DNA of 64,000 nucleotides from positions 1 through 64,000 of the forward strand of contig NZ_QPJD01000013.1 of the NCBI RefSeq assembly GCF_003337375.1, read 5' to 3'. A model generated the notes under the pieces. That model did no database searches, had not been told where the DNA came from, and saw only the letters and a list, made by a program, of their open reading frames with translations. The position numbers were made by a program, and so were the translations under genes. Source of the stretch: Paenibacillus prosopidis (GTDB lineage Bacteria; Bacillota; Bacilli; Paenibacillales; Paenibacillaceae). Shown one piece after another: positions 18,354-28,400 of the stretch (position 1 is the first letter of the stretch; every line of letters starts with the position of its first letter).

Positions 18354-19969
18354 ACTATCGGGCCGTGCACGTATTCGTAGGCGCGAAGCGCCAGCTCTAT
18401 CGTTAACCGCTTATCAGGCTCCATGAAGTTATCGCCTAAAAGAGCACTAAGCTTGTCCAGTCTATGGTAAAGCGTTTGCCTTGCGATGAACAACGCTTTA
18501 GCTGTTTCCTGCTTCGATCCGGTTAGCGATAAATAGACCTTCAGGGTTAACAGCAGTTGACCATTTTTCTCCCGGTCGCTGGCGACGACAGGACCGATAT
18601 ATTCCTCTATCAAAGCAGGAAGAGTATCCGCCTTTTTAAGCGTATAAATGATTTTGTGCAGGTGCAGATCGTTATAGAAGGGAGAAGGAAGAGAACCGAT
18701 ATCCTTCTGAATGGCAATCGTTTCTTTAGCGGTCTCATAGCTTTCTTTTATATTCGTTAATTGCGTCATGTAGCTGCCGATCCCCATCGGTGACGAGAAG
18801 AAAGCCGGCTCCTGATGCCGTTCCGTCTTTTGCAATCGGTTAACGGCTTTTAGCAGGCGCTCTTTCCATTTAACGGCTCCAAGCTGATCAAGCACGATAA
18901 ACACGATCTGGTCATGCAGCAGCAGCGGAAGCAGCACAAAGCCCTCGCCCTCGAAAATAGCGCGCGCCACCATGTTTTTTTGAATAACCAGCGAACCGTC
19001 ATCCTTGTCGGCTGTTCGTTTTGAGGAAGAGTCCAATTCAAATAAGCATACTGTAACACCGGTCAGCTTAGCGGAGGGCTTGAGCGAGCTAATGTAGTCC
19101 CGTATATCCTTTGGCGAATGCTTGCCGCCCAGCCAATCGACAGACCACAAGTCCTCCTTGTGGCGGCGCCTTTCTTCTATATACTTCGTGCGCATCATTT
19201 CTTGGGCAATGGCTGTGGCGCAGCGGTCTAACGCTAATATTTGAAATTCACTCAGCTCTTGCTTGGATTGTAGCAATAAATCGGCAAACAAATGGTCCAG
19301 AGCCAGTATCGGACGGTGTGCAAGGGTGCTCTTCGTGTTCGGCGCAGCAAACATTTTGCCGTAAATCCACTGCTCGTAGAAGACATCGGCTTTCGCCCGC
19401 GGCATATACGGCACGAACTGCGCTTCGGCACCGAGCGGGAAGAAAGCGACCTGCTCGCCGGTCGTTTGGTGAAGCAGGCGCAGCAGCGACATCATGCCCT
19501 TGCCGGACAATAGCAATTGATTGAGCTCTGTCGACAGCGTCTCAAGCTCCGAAACCATGCGGTGATGCTGATGGATAAAGTAGGCATGAAGATCTTGGGT
19601 AATATCGATGTAACGAACTTCTTCGTGGAAAAAAATAAGGGGGAAGTTCTCGCGCTGAGCGAGCTCCTTCATTTTGTCGAACGGCTGCTTCGTGTACTGA
19701 CCCAGTTCAATGCAAAGTCCGGATGCGCCGCTATCGATAAGCTGCTGCAGGAACGAGACGCTAAGCTGCTCATTATCGTGCCAGCCAATGCCGGTGCAAA
19801 GAATAAGCTCATGGCCGTTTAATAAATGGCCAACTTGCGTTACTTCCATGATATGAACCCACTTCACGGTGCGGTTCAGCGCTTCTTCGCTGGCGACTGC
19901 TTCCGCTTTTTTAAACAGAGGGCGCTTCAAAATATCTTTTACCGTCAGCTGCAGTACTGTCTTCACCAT
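18350..19969 (-). CDS. pucR: PucR-family transcriptional regulator
   Basis: A 539-residue regulator with an N-terminal PucR domain (about residues 8-130: TVKDILKRPLFKKAEAVA, GHELILCTGIGWHD) and a C-terminal PucR-type helix-turn-helix (about 470-530: YLSLTGSKQETAKALFIARQTLYHRLDKL). PucR in B. subtilis controls purine catabolism; relatives control other nitrogen-source pathways. Here the gene is embedded in, and opposite to, the pyrimidine genes and divergent from mmsA, so it most likely senses a pathway intermediate and controls this cluster. The symbol names the family and does not assert orthology. Confidence 0.85.
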   Translation of the reverse strand: MVKTVLQLTVKDILKRPLFKKAEAVASEEALNRTVKWVHIMEVTQVGHLLNGHELILCTGIGWHDNEQLSVSFLQQLIDSGASGLCIELGQYTKQPFDKMKELAQRENFPLIFFHEEVRYIDITQDLHAYFIHQHHRMVSELETLSTELNQLLLSGKGMMSLLRLLHQTTGEQVAFFPLGAEAQFVPYMPRAKADVFYEQWIYGKMFAAPNTKSTLAHRPILALDHLFADLLLQSKQELSEFQILALDRCATAIAQEMMRTKYIEERRRHKEDLWSVDWLGGKHSPKDIRDYISSLKPSAKLTGVTVCLFELDSSSKRTADKDDGSLVIQKNMVARAIFEGEGFVLLPLLLHDQIVFIVLDQLGAVKWKERLLKAVNRLQKTERHQEPAFFSSPMGIGSYMTQLTNIKESYETAKETIAIQKDIGSLPSPFYNDLHLHKIIYTLKKADTLPALIEEYIGPVVASDREKNGQLLLTLKVYLSLTGSKQETAKALFIARQTLYHRLDKLSALLGDNFMEPDKRLTIELALRAYEYVHGPIV

Positions 19970-19980
19970 AGGCAGTCACC

Positions 19981-20031
19981 GTCCAAATTGGATTTATAAC
20001 GTTTTTTACTGATTATACAAGATGTCCAAAT
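19981..20031. promoter_or_regulatory. Repeated GTCCAAAT motifs in the pucR-mmsA divergent promoter region
   Basis: GTCCAAAT occurs at 19981-19988, inside the small palindrome TCCAAATTGGA (19982-19992), and again at 20024-20031. A related GTCCAATT is found at 6408-6415 ahead of the importer operon. The spacing and position suit a regulator site, possibly PucR, but the short motif could be chance. Confidence 0.35.
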
Positions 20032-20070
20032 CATTGTGTGGAAAATTTGTGCCGCCGGGAGCTGAGAGTA

Positions 20071-21543
20071 ATGGCCATAGAACCGATATCGTTAAAGGAG
20101 ACGCACAAATTAAGGAATCTAATTAATGGGTCATGGGTTGATCCGGAGAGTGAGCTGGTAGAGAAAGTGTTAAATCCTGCGACCGGCGCCGTCATCGCTT
20201 ATGTGCCGCTCTCAGAGCAGGCGGATGTCGATGCTGCTGTGCTTGCTGCGGAGAAGGCTTTTCCGGCATGGAGCAAAACGCCGGTTCCGCGCAGGGCAAG
20301 AGTGCTGTTCCGTTACTGGCAGCTGTTGCAGGAGCATGCCGGGGAGCTGGCTGAAATCATAGTGACCGAAAACGGCAAAAGCTACAAGGAAGCGTTAGGC
20401 GAAGTACAGCGCGGCATTGAAAATGTGGAGTTTGCGGCCGGAGCGCCGACGCATATGATGGGCGCGACGCTTGCCAATATTGCGACCGATCTCGATTCGG
20501 AGCTGTTTCGAGTTCCGCTTGGAGTAGCTGCCGGCATTACGCCGTTTAATTTTCCGATGATGGTACCGTGCTGGATGTTCCCGCTTGCGGTTGCGCTTGG
20601 CAATACGTTCGTGCTGAAGCCGTCGGAGCGAACGCCGCTCACTGCGAATAAGCTGGCGCAGCTGTTTCAGGAGGCAGGCTTGCCGGTCGGCGTGCTTAAT
20701 GTCGTACACGGCAGCCATGCCGTTGTCAATGCCCTAACAAGCAGTCCAGCCGTTAAGGCCATATCGTTCGTAGGCTCGCAGCCGGTTGCCAAATACGTCT
20801 ATGAACGGGCATCCTCATTCGGCAAACGGGTTCAAGCGCTAGCCGGCGCCAAAAACGTCCATATCGTAATGCCGGATGCCCATGTAGACAAAACGGTAGA
20901 AAACATTATCGCGTCGTCATTCGGCAGTGCAGGTGAGCGGTGTATGGCTTGCTCCGCGGTCGTGGCGGTGGGCGACGGGAGCGGGTTTATGCATGCGCTG
21001 CAGAAAGCGGCAGAAGCGATGGTTATCGGGAACGGGATGAAGGATGAAGTTACGCTGACCCCGCTTATCCGCAGCGAGCATCGGGCACGGGTGGAAGCCT
21101 ATATCGAACGGGGGACGGAGGAAGGAGCGAAACTGCTGCTGGATGGAAGGCTTGCCGCTGCTCCCGATGAAGAAGGTTTTTTTCTTGGTCCGTCTATATT
21201 TGATGACGTGAAGACGGATATGACGATCGCGAAGGAGGAAATTTTCGGGCCTGTGTTATCGGTACTAAGGGCTGCTGATTTGGATGAGGCGCTGGCAATC
21301 GTTAATAGCTCCCGCTTTGGCAACTCGGCTGTCATTTATACGGAAAATGCGAAGGCGGTTCGCCGGTTCCGCGAGGATGCGGAGGCCGGCATGCTCGGCG
21401 TCAACGTTGGCGTTCCGGCTCCGATGGCCTTCTTCCCTTTCTCCGGCTGGAAGGATTCCTTCTATGGGGATTTGCATGCGAATGGAAGAGACGGCGTGGA
21501 GTTTTATACGAAGAAGAAGATGATAACGTCCAGATATTTTTGA
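20071..21543 (+). CDS. mmsA: CoA-acylating (methyl)malonate-semialdehyde dehydrogenase
   Basis: A 490-residue aldehyde dehydrogenase of the MmsA/IolA group. The substrate and CoA-site landmarks PFNFPMMVPCWMFPLAVA and the catalytic-Cys segment GSAGERCMACSAV are visible, as is ISFVGSQPVAKYVYE for the NAD site. It converts malonate semialdehyde (from beta-alanine) to acetyl-CoA and methylmalonate semialdehyde (from thymine) to propionyl-CoA, finishing the pathway. ATG 20071 is taken as the start because the GTG at 20038 gives 11 extra residues without family resemblance. Confidence 0.9.
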   Translation: MAIEPISLKETHKLRNLINGSWVDPESELVEKVLNPATGAVIAYVPLSEQADVDAAVLAAEKAFPAWSKTPVPRRARVLFRYWQLLQEHAGELAEIIVTENGKSYKEALGEVQRGIENVEFAAGAPTHMMGATLANIATDLDSELFRVPLGVAAGITPFNFPMMVPCWMFPLAVALGNTFVLKPSERTPLTANKLAQLFQEAGLPVGVLNVVHGSHAVVNALTSSPAVKAISFVGSQPVAKYVYERASSFGKRVQALAGAKNVHIVMPDAHVDKTVENIIASSFGSAGERCMACSAVVAVGDGSGFMHALQKAAEAMVIGNGMKDEVTLTPLIRSEHRARVEAYIERGTEEGAKLLLDGRLAAAPDEEGFFLGPSIFDDVKTDMTIAKEEIFGPVLSVLRAADLDEALAIVNSSRFGNSAVIYTENAKAVRRFREDAEAGMLGVNVGVPAPMAFFPFSGWKDSFYGDLHANGRDGVEFYTKKKMITSRYF

Positions 21544-21603
21544 AAATAACTTTTGAGGATGGCATCAGTTAATTGCGCTTGGTCGCATAGGAGGCGAAGC
21601 AAG

Positions 21604-22731
21604 ATGGAGATCGGCATTCCGAAAGAAGTGAAGAGTCAAGAAAACCGCATCGCCATTACGCCTGGCGGCATCCATGAGTTTATACGCGGCGGACATCAAG
21701 TGTTCGTGGAGAGCGGAGCGGGTGTTGGTTCCGGAATAACAGACGAGCAGATTGAGGCAGCGGGGGCGGTCGTTGTGCCGTATCCGGAGGATGCATGGGG
21801 CAGGGAGCTTGTGCTCAAGGTAAAGGAGCCGTTAAAGGAAGAATATCGTTATTTTCATGAGAAGCTTATATTGTTTACGTATTTGCATTTGGCGGCAGAG
21901 CCTGAGCTGACCGAAGCTTTAGTACGAAATAAAGTTACGGCAATTGCTTACGAGACGGTCCAGTTGGCAAACGGCCAATTGCCGCTGCTAACGCCTATGA
22001 GCGATATAGCAGGACGCATGGCAGCGCAGATTGGGGCGCAGTTTCTAGAGAAGACGCATGGCGGAAAAGGGATTTTGCTTGGCGGCGTCCCGGGTGTCAG
22101 GAAAGGCAAGGTTACGATTATCGGCGGAGGCGTCGTGGGAACGGGAGCTGCTCAAATCGCGCTTGGCTTAGGTGCAAACGTAACGATAATGGATACCGAT
22201 GCAAACCGGCTGCGTTATTTGGATGAACGGTTTGGCGGAAGGGTTCAAACGCGTGCATCGACAACGCATCAAGTAGCCGAATCGGTGGCCGAGTCCGACT
22301 TGGTAATCGGAGCGGTACTTATTCCCGGAGCGCGTGCGCCAAAGCTGGTCGGTGAGGATGCGGTAATGGCAATGGAGAATGGATCGGTGGTCGTTGACGT
22401 AGCGATTGACCAAGGAGGCATCTTTGAGACAATCGACCGGATCACGACTCACGCTTCGCCTATATTCGAAAAACATGGCGTGCTGCATTATGCAGTCGCA
22501 AACATGCCTGGTGCTGTACCTCAGACGGCTACCGCCGCGCTGACGAACGCTACAGTGCCGTATGCTCTCGCGATCGCAAATGCGGGAGTGAGAGGGGCCT
22601 TGCTAAACAGCGCCGCTTTGAGCAAGGGAGTAAATACGATTGCAGGCTTCGTGACTTACGAAGCTGTTGCGAATGCGCATGGGCTTAGTTATACGGATCT
22701 AAATGAATGTATACAATCGGTTTCGGCTTAA
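21604..22731 (+). CDS. ald: Alanine dehydrogenase
   Basis: A 375-residue enzyme of normal length that opens with MEIGIPKEVKSQENRIA and contains the NAD-site glycines in IIGGGVVGTGAAQIALG and the catalytic region FTYLHLAAEPELT. It deaminates L-alanine to pyruvate with NAD. Next to a beta-alanine:pyruvate aminotransferase this closes a cycle: the alanine formed is turned back into pyruvate and ammonia is released. ATG 21604 follows AGGAGGCGAAG, 60 bases after mmsA. A strong terminator ends the operon. Confidence 0.93.
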   Translation: MEIGIPKEVKSQENRIAITPGGIHEFIRGGHQVFVESGAGVGSGITDEQIEAAGAVVVPYPEDAWGRELVLKVKEPLKEEYRYFHEKLILFTYLHLAAEPELTEALVRNKVTAIAYETVQLANGQLPLLTPMSDIAGRMAAQIGAQFLEKTHGGKGILLGGVPGVRKGKVTIIGGGVVGTGAAQIALGLGANVTIMDTDANRLRYLDERFGGRVQTRASTTHQVAESVAESDLVIGAVLIPGARAPKLVGEDAVMAMENGSVVVDVAIDQGGIFETIDRITTHASPIFEKHGVLHYAVANMPGAVPQTATAALTNATVPYALAIANAGVRGALLNSAALSKGVNTIAGFVTYEAVANAHGLSYTDLNECIQSVSA

Positions 22732-22732
22732 A

Positions 22733-22790
22733 AAAGGTTGCCCATGCAGGTTGTTTGCGAAGCAGACCTGTTAGGGCAACCTTTATTTTT
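22733..22790 (+). terminator. Terminator after ald
   Basis: An 11-bp outer stem (AAAGGTTGCCC with GGGCAACCTTT) encloses a second pairing region and is followed by T residues. Confidence 0.88.
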
Positions 22791-22807
22791 GTGTAATAAA
22801 GCCTATG

Positions 22808-24052
22808 CTACAAAACTTCATTCCGCTTCCTTAGCATCCGGTAGAGCAGCAAAGAAGTTATGGAACATAGCAACGCGCAAATACCGATAAACAAATAGCC
22901 GGCTTGCAGCCCCTTAATCAGACCTGCCTCTTCAAGTTCACCATAGGCAAATAGATGCTTCGTCCACTCGGTTATCGCGCCAATCAGGAAGTTACCGATT
23001 ACGCTGGCGATTCCCATTAGTGTTACAGTGAATGTGATCGCAGTATCGGCTGCGCTTCGGTAACGTTTGGCAAGAAGAGCCATCACGGTCGGATAAATCG
23101 GCGCGATGCCCACTCCTGCTAATGCGAACAGAAACGCCCCCGGTTCACCTACTATAATTGCTGCGATCGAGCATAGCCCAGAGCAAGCCGACAATATGAT
23201 AAGCGACATTGTATAGCCGATTTTATCCGTTACGGGTCCAAGTAGAAGCCGCGCCAGCATAAAGCAGAAAAAGAACGCCGAAAGCATGCCTGCTGACGCA
23301 TCGCTGCTCCAGCCATACGCTTTCTCAAGGAAGTTAACAAGCCAGCCGCCTACGGCAAGCTCCGATATAACCCCGAAAGACAGCACCGCCACAATTAACC
23401 ATGCAACCGGATCACGAGCATAATCCTTCAACGAAATCCGTTCCTCCTGTTTCATTTCGTCACCTGAGTAGCGGGCAAACAACCCAGGCAGCATTGGCAA
23501 TATGGTCAAGGTAAGCATCAGCATATACATCCCGCGCCACCCAAGAGCCGGGCCAAATACGTTCACGCCCATCAGCGCTGCTGCGATAATAGGAGCGAAG
23601 GTTGAGCTAAGCCCATAGAAGAAGTGTGACAGGTTCATCATTGTACCGGTGTTCTTCGTGAAGATGCGAGCCGCCAGTATGGCTAATGCAATTTCCAGTA
23701 TCCCATTCCCGACATACATGAGAAAATAGGCGGTGGACAGCGCCGCGTAATTAGCGGCGTAATAAATGAACATGCCTGATAAAGCCATCGAGCCGAAGGC
23801 TAGCGAGGTTGTAAACTTCATTCCCGCCCGGCGGACCAGCCAGCCTGTGAAACTGCACGCAAGCAGATAGCCCAGCGAGTTGAAGGCTAGAAGCAGGCCG
23901 ATTTGCATTTCGTCTAGAGATAGATCCGCTTGCATCCGAGGGAGCGCAGGCCCTTTAATATTTTCAGAAAATCCGAATACGAGAAAGCCGCCGAACACTA
24001 CAATTAACAGCAGAATATAATTTTTGTTTATGGTGATAGATTGGCTTGACAA
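22808..24052 (-). CDS. Major facilitator superfamily transporter
   Basis: About 414 residues with some twelve hydrophobic segments and an MFS-like short loop (GWLVRRAGMK) between helices 2 and 3; a second basic loop (DKIGYT) follows helix 8. The frame extends upstream to 24163, but a GGAGGT site precedes TTG 24052 by 9 bases and the upstream residues look unlike a transporter start. The substrate is not apparent. It lies convergent to the pyrimidine cluster, so a pyrimidine link cannot be excluded but has no sequence support. Confidence 0.78.
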   Translation of the reverse strand: MSSQSITINKNYILLLIVVFGGFLVFGFSENIKGPALPRMQADLSLDEMQIGLLLAFNSLGYLLACSFTGWLVRRAGMKFTTSLAFGSMALSGMFIYYAANYAALSTAYFLMYVGNGILEIALAILAARIFTKNTGTMMNLSHFFYGLSSTFAPIIAAALMGVNVFGPALGWRGMYMLMLTLTILPMLPGLFARYSGDEMKQEERISLKDYARDPVAWLIVAVLSFGVISELAVGGWLVNFLEKAYGWSSDASAGMLSAFFFCFMLARLLLGPVTDKIGYTMSLIILSACSGLCSIAAIIVGEPGAFLFALAGVGIAPIYPTVMALLAKRYRSAADTAITFTVTLMGIASVIGNFLIGAITEWTKHLFAYGELEEAGLIKGLQAGYLFIGICALLCSITSLLLYRMLRKRNEVL

Positions 24053-24275
24053 AATTTGTTGACCTCCGTGAGTAAAATGATAGAGAGAAAAAAGGCTTAA
24101 TGGCAGCATCGATCCGCCCTTAACTTTATCGCGGATTGTGAGGTTAAGCAAGGCATTCGGCATGCAGCCTGCGTCTCACTATACGATAGATAGAGACGAA
24201 TGTTAATATAGTAGATAGATTGGATTGATAGATAGGGATTTATAGCGATTTACTATGAAAGGATGTTAGCTACGA

Positions 24276-25451
24276 ATGAAGCTATTTCATACCGCGGACT
24301 GGCATCTAGGAAAGCTGGTTCAAGGTGTATATATGACTGAAGACCAGCGTTACGTGCTGCAGCAGCTGCTGCAAGCCATAGAACTGGAACGGCCGGACGC
24401 TGTCATTATTGCCGGCGATCTCTATGACCGGGCCGTGCCGCCGACAGAGGCGGTTGAGCTGCTTGATGAACTGCTCGAGAGAATCGTAATTGATTTGAAT
24501 ACGCCAGTGCTTGCTATTTCAGGCAATCATGACAGTCCGGACCGAATAAACTTTGGCACAAAGATGATGGAAGGCCGCGGTCTTTATTTGGCCGGACAGT
24601 TAAAGGCGGACTTTAGGCCAGTCGTGCTTCGGGATGCGCATGGCGAGGTTCATTTTCATCTTGTGCCTTATGCTGACCCGGCGCAAGTACGCCACCAATT
24701 CGGAGATGAGTCGATTCGGACGCATGACGATGCGATGCGCGCGATTACGGCGAAGCTGGACGCGGTAATGGACAAGGCCGCCAGGCATGTATTCATCGGC
24801 CATGCTTTCGTTACGGCGACGGGGGAACCGGAGCATAATACGAGCGATTCCGAGCGTCCGTTATCGGTGGGCGGCGCTGAGCATGTCAGCGCAGCTTATT
24901 TCGAACGGTTTCACTATACGGCGCTCGGTCATCTTCACCAGGCGCACTTTGTCCGGAACAATACGGTAAGATATGCCGGTTCGCCGCTTAAATATTCTAT
25001 TTCAGAGGAAAACCACGTAAAGGGTTATTTCGTAGTTGAGCTTGATGAAGCAGGAGCGGTTCAAGTAGAGAAGCGCGAGCTGACGCCGCTCCGCAACATG
25101 CGGCGGGTTGCCGCCTCGATTGAAGAGCTGGAGACGCATCCGGTGAACGACGACTATGTTTTTGTAACGCTGCTTAATGAAAATCCGGTGCTTTTCCCGA
25201 TGGAAAAGGTGCGTGCTGTTTATCCGAATGCGCTTCATGTGGAACGCCGGACGACGCCAGCCGGCAACTTAGGTGCTGATGATGGAGCTGCTGGAGCACC
25301 CGGTGGAGCGGGGAGGCGTGAAGCAGATCCAGTTGAGCTGTTTGCCGCATTTTACCAGGAGGTCAAAGGATCACCGCTCACGGAAACGAAGAAAAAGCTA
25401 TTTGCTGATACATATGCGGAGCTGCTGCGCGAGGAAGGAGGTGCCGTATGA
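24276..25451 (+). CDS. sbcD: Exonuclease subunit SbcD
   Basis: A 391-residue Mre11-type metallophosphoesterase nuclease. Metal motifs in order are HTADWHLGK, IAGDLYDRAV, ISGNHDSPDR, FIGHAF and LGHLHQAH. With SbcC it forms the complex that opens hairpins and blocked DNA ends. The stop overlaps the sbcC start (ATGA), and AAAGGATG precedes the ATG. Confidence 0.96.
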   Translation: MKLFHTADWHLGKLVQGVYMTEDQRYVLQQLLQAIELERPDAVIIAGDLYDRAVPPTEAVELLDELLERIVIDLNTPVLAISGNHDSPDRINFGTKMMEGRGLYLAGQLKADFRPVVLRDAHGEVHFHLVPYADPAQVRHQFGDESIRTHDDAMRAITAKLDAVMDKAARHVFIGHAFVTATGEPEHNTSDSERPLSVGGAEHVSAAYFERFHYTALGHLHQAHFVRNNTVRYAGSPLKYSISEENHVKGYFVVELDEAGAVQVEKRELTPLRNMRRVAASIEELETHPVNDDYVFVTLLNENPVLFPMEKVRAVYPNALHVERRTTPAGNLGADDGAAGAPGGAGRREADPVELFAAFYQEVKGSPLTETKKKLFADTYAELLREEGGAV

Positions 25452-28400
25452 GACCGCTTAAGCTAACGATGACCGCTTTCGGACCGTATCGCGACATGGA
25501 GACGATTGATTTTGGATTGCTCGAGCATCGTCGTTTATTTGTCATTTCGGGTAATACGGGAGCAGGGAAAACATCGATTTTTGACGCGATCTGCTTTGCT
25601 TTTTATGGAACGGCGAGCGGTGAGGACCGTTCTGACCCGCGTATGCTGCGAAGCCAGTTCGCTAATGAAGAAACGCATACCGCAGTGGAGTTTGAGTTTG
25701 CGGTGGGACGCAGAAGCTATCTTGTATTGAGGCAAATGGCGCATCGCAAGGGCGGGAACAAAAGCGAGACCGGCGGAAAGGCCGAGCTGTACGAAACGAC
25801 AAGCGGGGAACCCGTTCCCGCAGTAGATCGGTTCATTGTATCCGATGTAAATGCGAAGCTCGAAGCGATTATTGGGCTTACGAAGGAGCAGTTTAGTCAA
25901 ATCGTTATGCTGCCGCAGGGTGAATTCCGCAAGCTGCTTACCTCTGACACAGACAATAAGGAAGAAATATTGCGGCGCATTTTTCGTACGGAGCTGTACG
26001 AGAAGCTGGAGAGCCGTTTTCAGCAAAAAAATCGCGACATGCAGGATCAGCTGAAGGAAGCGCGGACGAATGCGGCTGCCTATATGAAGCAAGCGCATGA
26101 GGCGCTGCCGGAGCGAGAGGGCAGTGAGCTCTACCGCACCTTTAAGCAAGAGGTCTACAGTGCAGCACAAGTAACGGAAGCATTACAGCTGGAGATTGAA
26201 TACTATTCAGAGCTGAATTCGCAGGCTGAGGAACGGAAAGGCAAGCTTTCTGTTCTGCTGGAAGAACAGGAAGTGAAGCTTCGGGCAGCCATTGCTCTGA
26301 ACAGCAAGTACGAGGAGTATGACAGGAAGCGAGCGCAGCAGGAGCAGCTTGATGCCCAGAAGAGTGAATATTCGCAGCGGGAGCAGCGGTTGACGCTTGC
26401 GGAGAGGGCTGCGCATCTTGCTCCGTATAAGGAACAGGCTGAACGAACGGCCGCTGATGCAACCGCCAAAAGGAGTCAGCTAGAGGTGCGGCTGAACGAG
26501 CTGGCAGCGGCTGAGCGGGATTACGGGTCGGCAGTTGAACGGTATCGCGGCGAGGAGCAGCGGGAGGAAGAAAGGCGCGAAAGTGAGCGGGAGCTGAATA
26601 AGCTAACAGAGCTTGCGCCTGTCGTAAAGACGCTCGCCAGTCAGCAGCAAGCGATTGAAAGGCTTCTGCAGGAGGAGAAGAGCTGTGCCGCTAAGCTGGC
26701 GTCAGCCGAAGCAGCGCTCACTCAGCTTCGCGACGCGAAGCAAGCCGCAAATATACAAATCAAAGAAGCTGAATCGGAAACAGCTCATTTGACCGATAAG
26801 CTGGACACGTTGCGGCAGATCGAGCAGCAGGGAAAGCAGCTGAAGCGATTAATTGATGTAGAAAAAGAAATCGCACGGATTACGCAGCTTGAAACGGAAT
26901 TCGGGCAGGCATTTGCGAAGGTTAAGGCAGAGCACGACCGGTTGGAGGCTTCGTGGATCGAGGGTCAAGCGACTTTGCTTGCCGTTCATTTGCATGACGG
27001 AAAACCTTGCCCGGTGTGCGGCAGCGAGATTCATCCATCGAAGGCGGACACGTCCGCGGAAGTCCCATCCAGGGAGCGGCTGCAGCAGGTAAAGGAGCAG
27101 CTTGGTAAGGTCGAGCGTGAACTGCTCGAGGCGAGGGCCCAAGCAGCAGCTGCGCAAGCGACGCGGGAGGAGGGAACGAGAGATCTGGCCGAGTATGGCT
27201 TGGAGGCTGCAAAGCTGGAGGAACAGCAGGTGCAGCTTCGTCAGCAATGGCGTGCGCTGAAGGATGAGACCGACAGGCTTCAGCTTAAAGCGCAGCAGCT
27301 TCCTGTACTCAAGCAGCAATCTGAGCAGCAGGACCTTTTGCTTGAGCAGCAGTTGACAGCGAAGGAACAGTTGCAGCAGGAGCTGCAGGAGCGAATGTTA
27401 GAGCGGACAGCTCAGCAATCGGTGCTGCAGATGGAGCTCGATCGAATTCCGGAACCATTGCGTTCTCCAGAACGGATGGCGGCCAAGTTAAGCGAGCAGC
27501 AGGCGAAGTTTGAACGCCTTGCCTCTTCCTGGAAGGCTGCCCAGGAGCAGCTACAGCGAATGACGACGAAACTGGCGGAACAGAAAGCCTACGAAGATCA
27601 GGCGAAAAAGCAGCTTGAGGAGGCGGAGAGCAACCGGTTGACCGCTGAGCATAGGCTAATGGATGAGCTGATGAAGGCTGGTTTTGCAGACTTGCAGAAA
27701 TACCGCGAAGCAGCGCTGAGTGATTCGGCTAGAGAAGAGCTGCGGAAAGAAATCGAAGCGTACCGATCAGCGGTTGCTTTGTTGCAGCAGCAGCTTGCTG
27801 AGCTAAGAGCAGAGCTTGAAGGAAAGCAGCGGATGGACATCACCGCGCTGCAAGACCAGCTTAACGCTTTGAAGCAGCAGCTTGAGCAATTGATTGCCGA
27901 CGCTCAGGCAGCACAGCGAACCGCTCAAGAAGCCGGGCGGTTGTCTGCTTCTATCGGACGAGCCTATGAACGTGTGAAGTCGCTTGAGTCCAAGCTGGAG
28001 GAAGTGATGGATCTTTTCCAAATGCTTAAGGGCGATAACGCGATGAAAATTTCATTTGAAAGGTATATCCTTATTGAGTTTTTGGAGCATATCCTATATG
28101 CGGCAAACGTCCGGCTCCGGGATCTTTCTAATGGGCAGTTTATGCTGCAGCGAAGCGAACGTTTAGAAAATCGCGGCAAGCAAAGCGGTCTGGGTCTTGA
28201 CGTTTATGATGCCTATACCGGACAAAACCGTGATGTGAAGACGTTATCCGGCGGTGAGAAATTTAACGCATCCCTATGTCTGGCGCTTGGAATGACGGAC
28301 GTTATCCAATCGCATCAAGGCGGTGTCACGATCGAGATGATGTTTATTGATGAAGGGTTCGGTTCACTGGACGAGGAGTCGTTGCAGAAGGCGATAACTG

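Noticed and set aside
24183..24250. Short GATAGATA-like tract before sbcD
   Set aside because: Imperfect low-complexity sequence of about 60 bases; no repeat spacing of a CRISPR and no known site.
25535..26170. A 211-codon open frame on the minus strand
   Set aside because: It is antisense to sbcC, including the Walker A region, and reads as low-complexity Leu/Arg.
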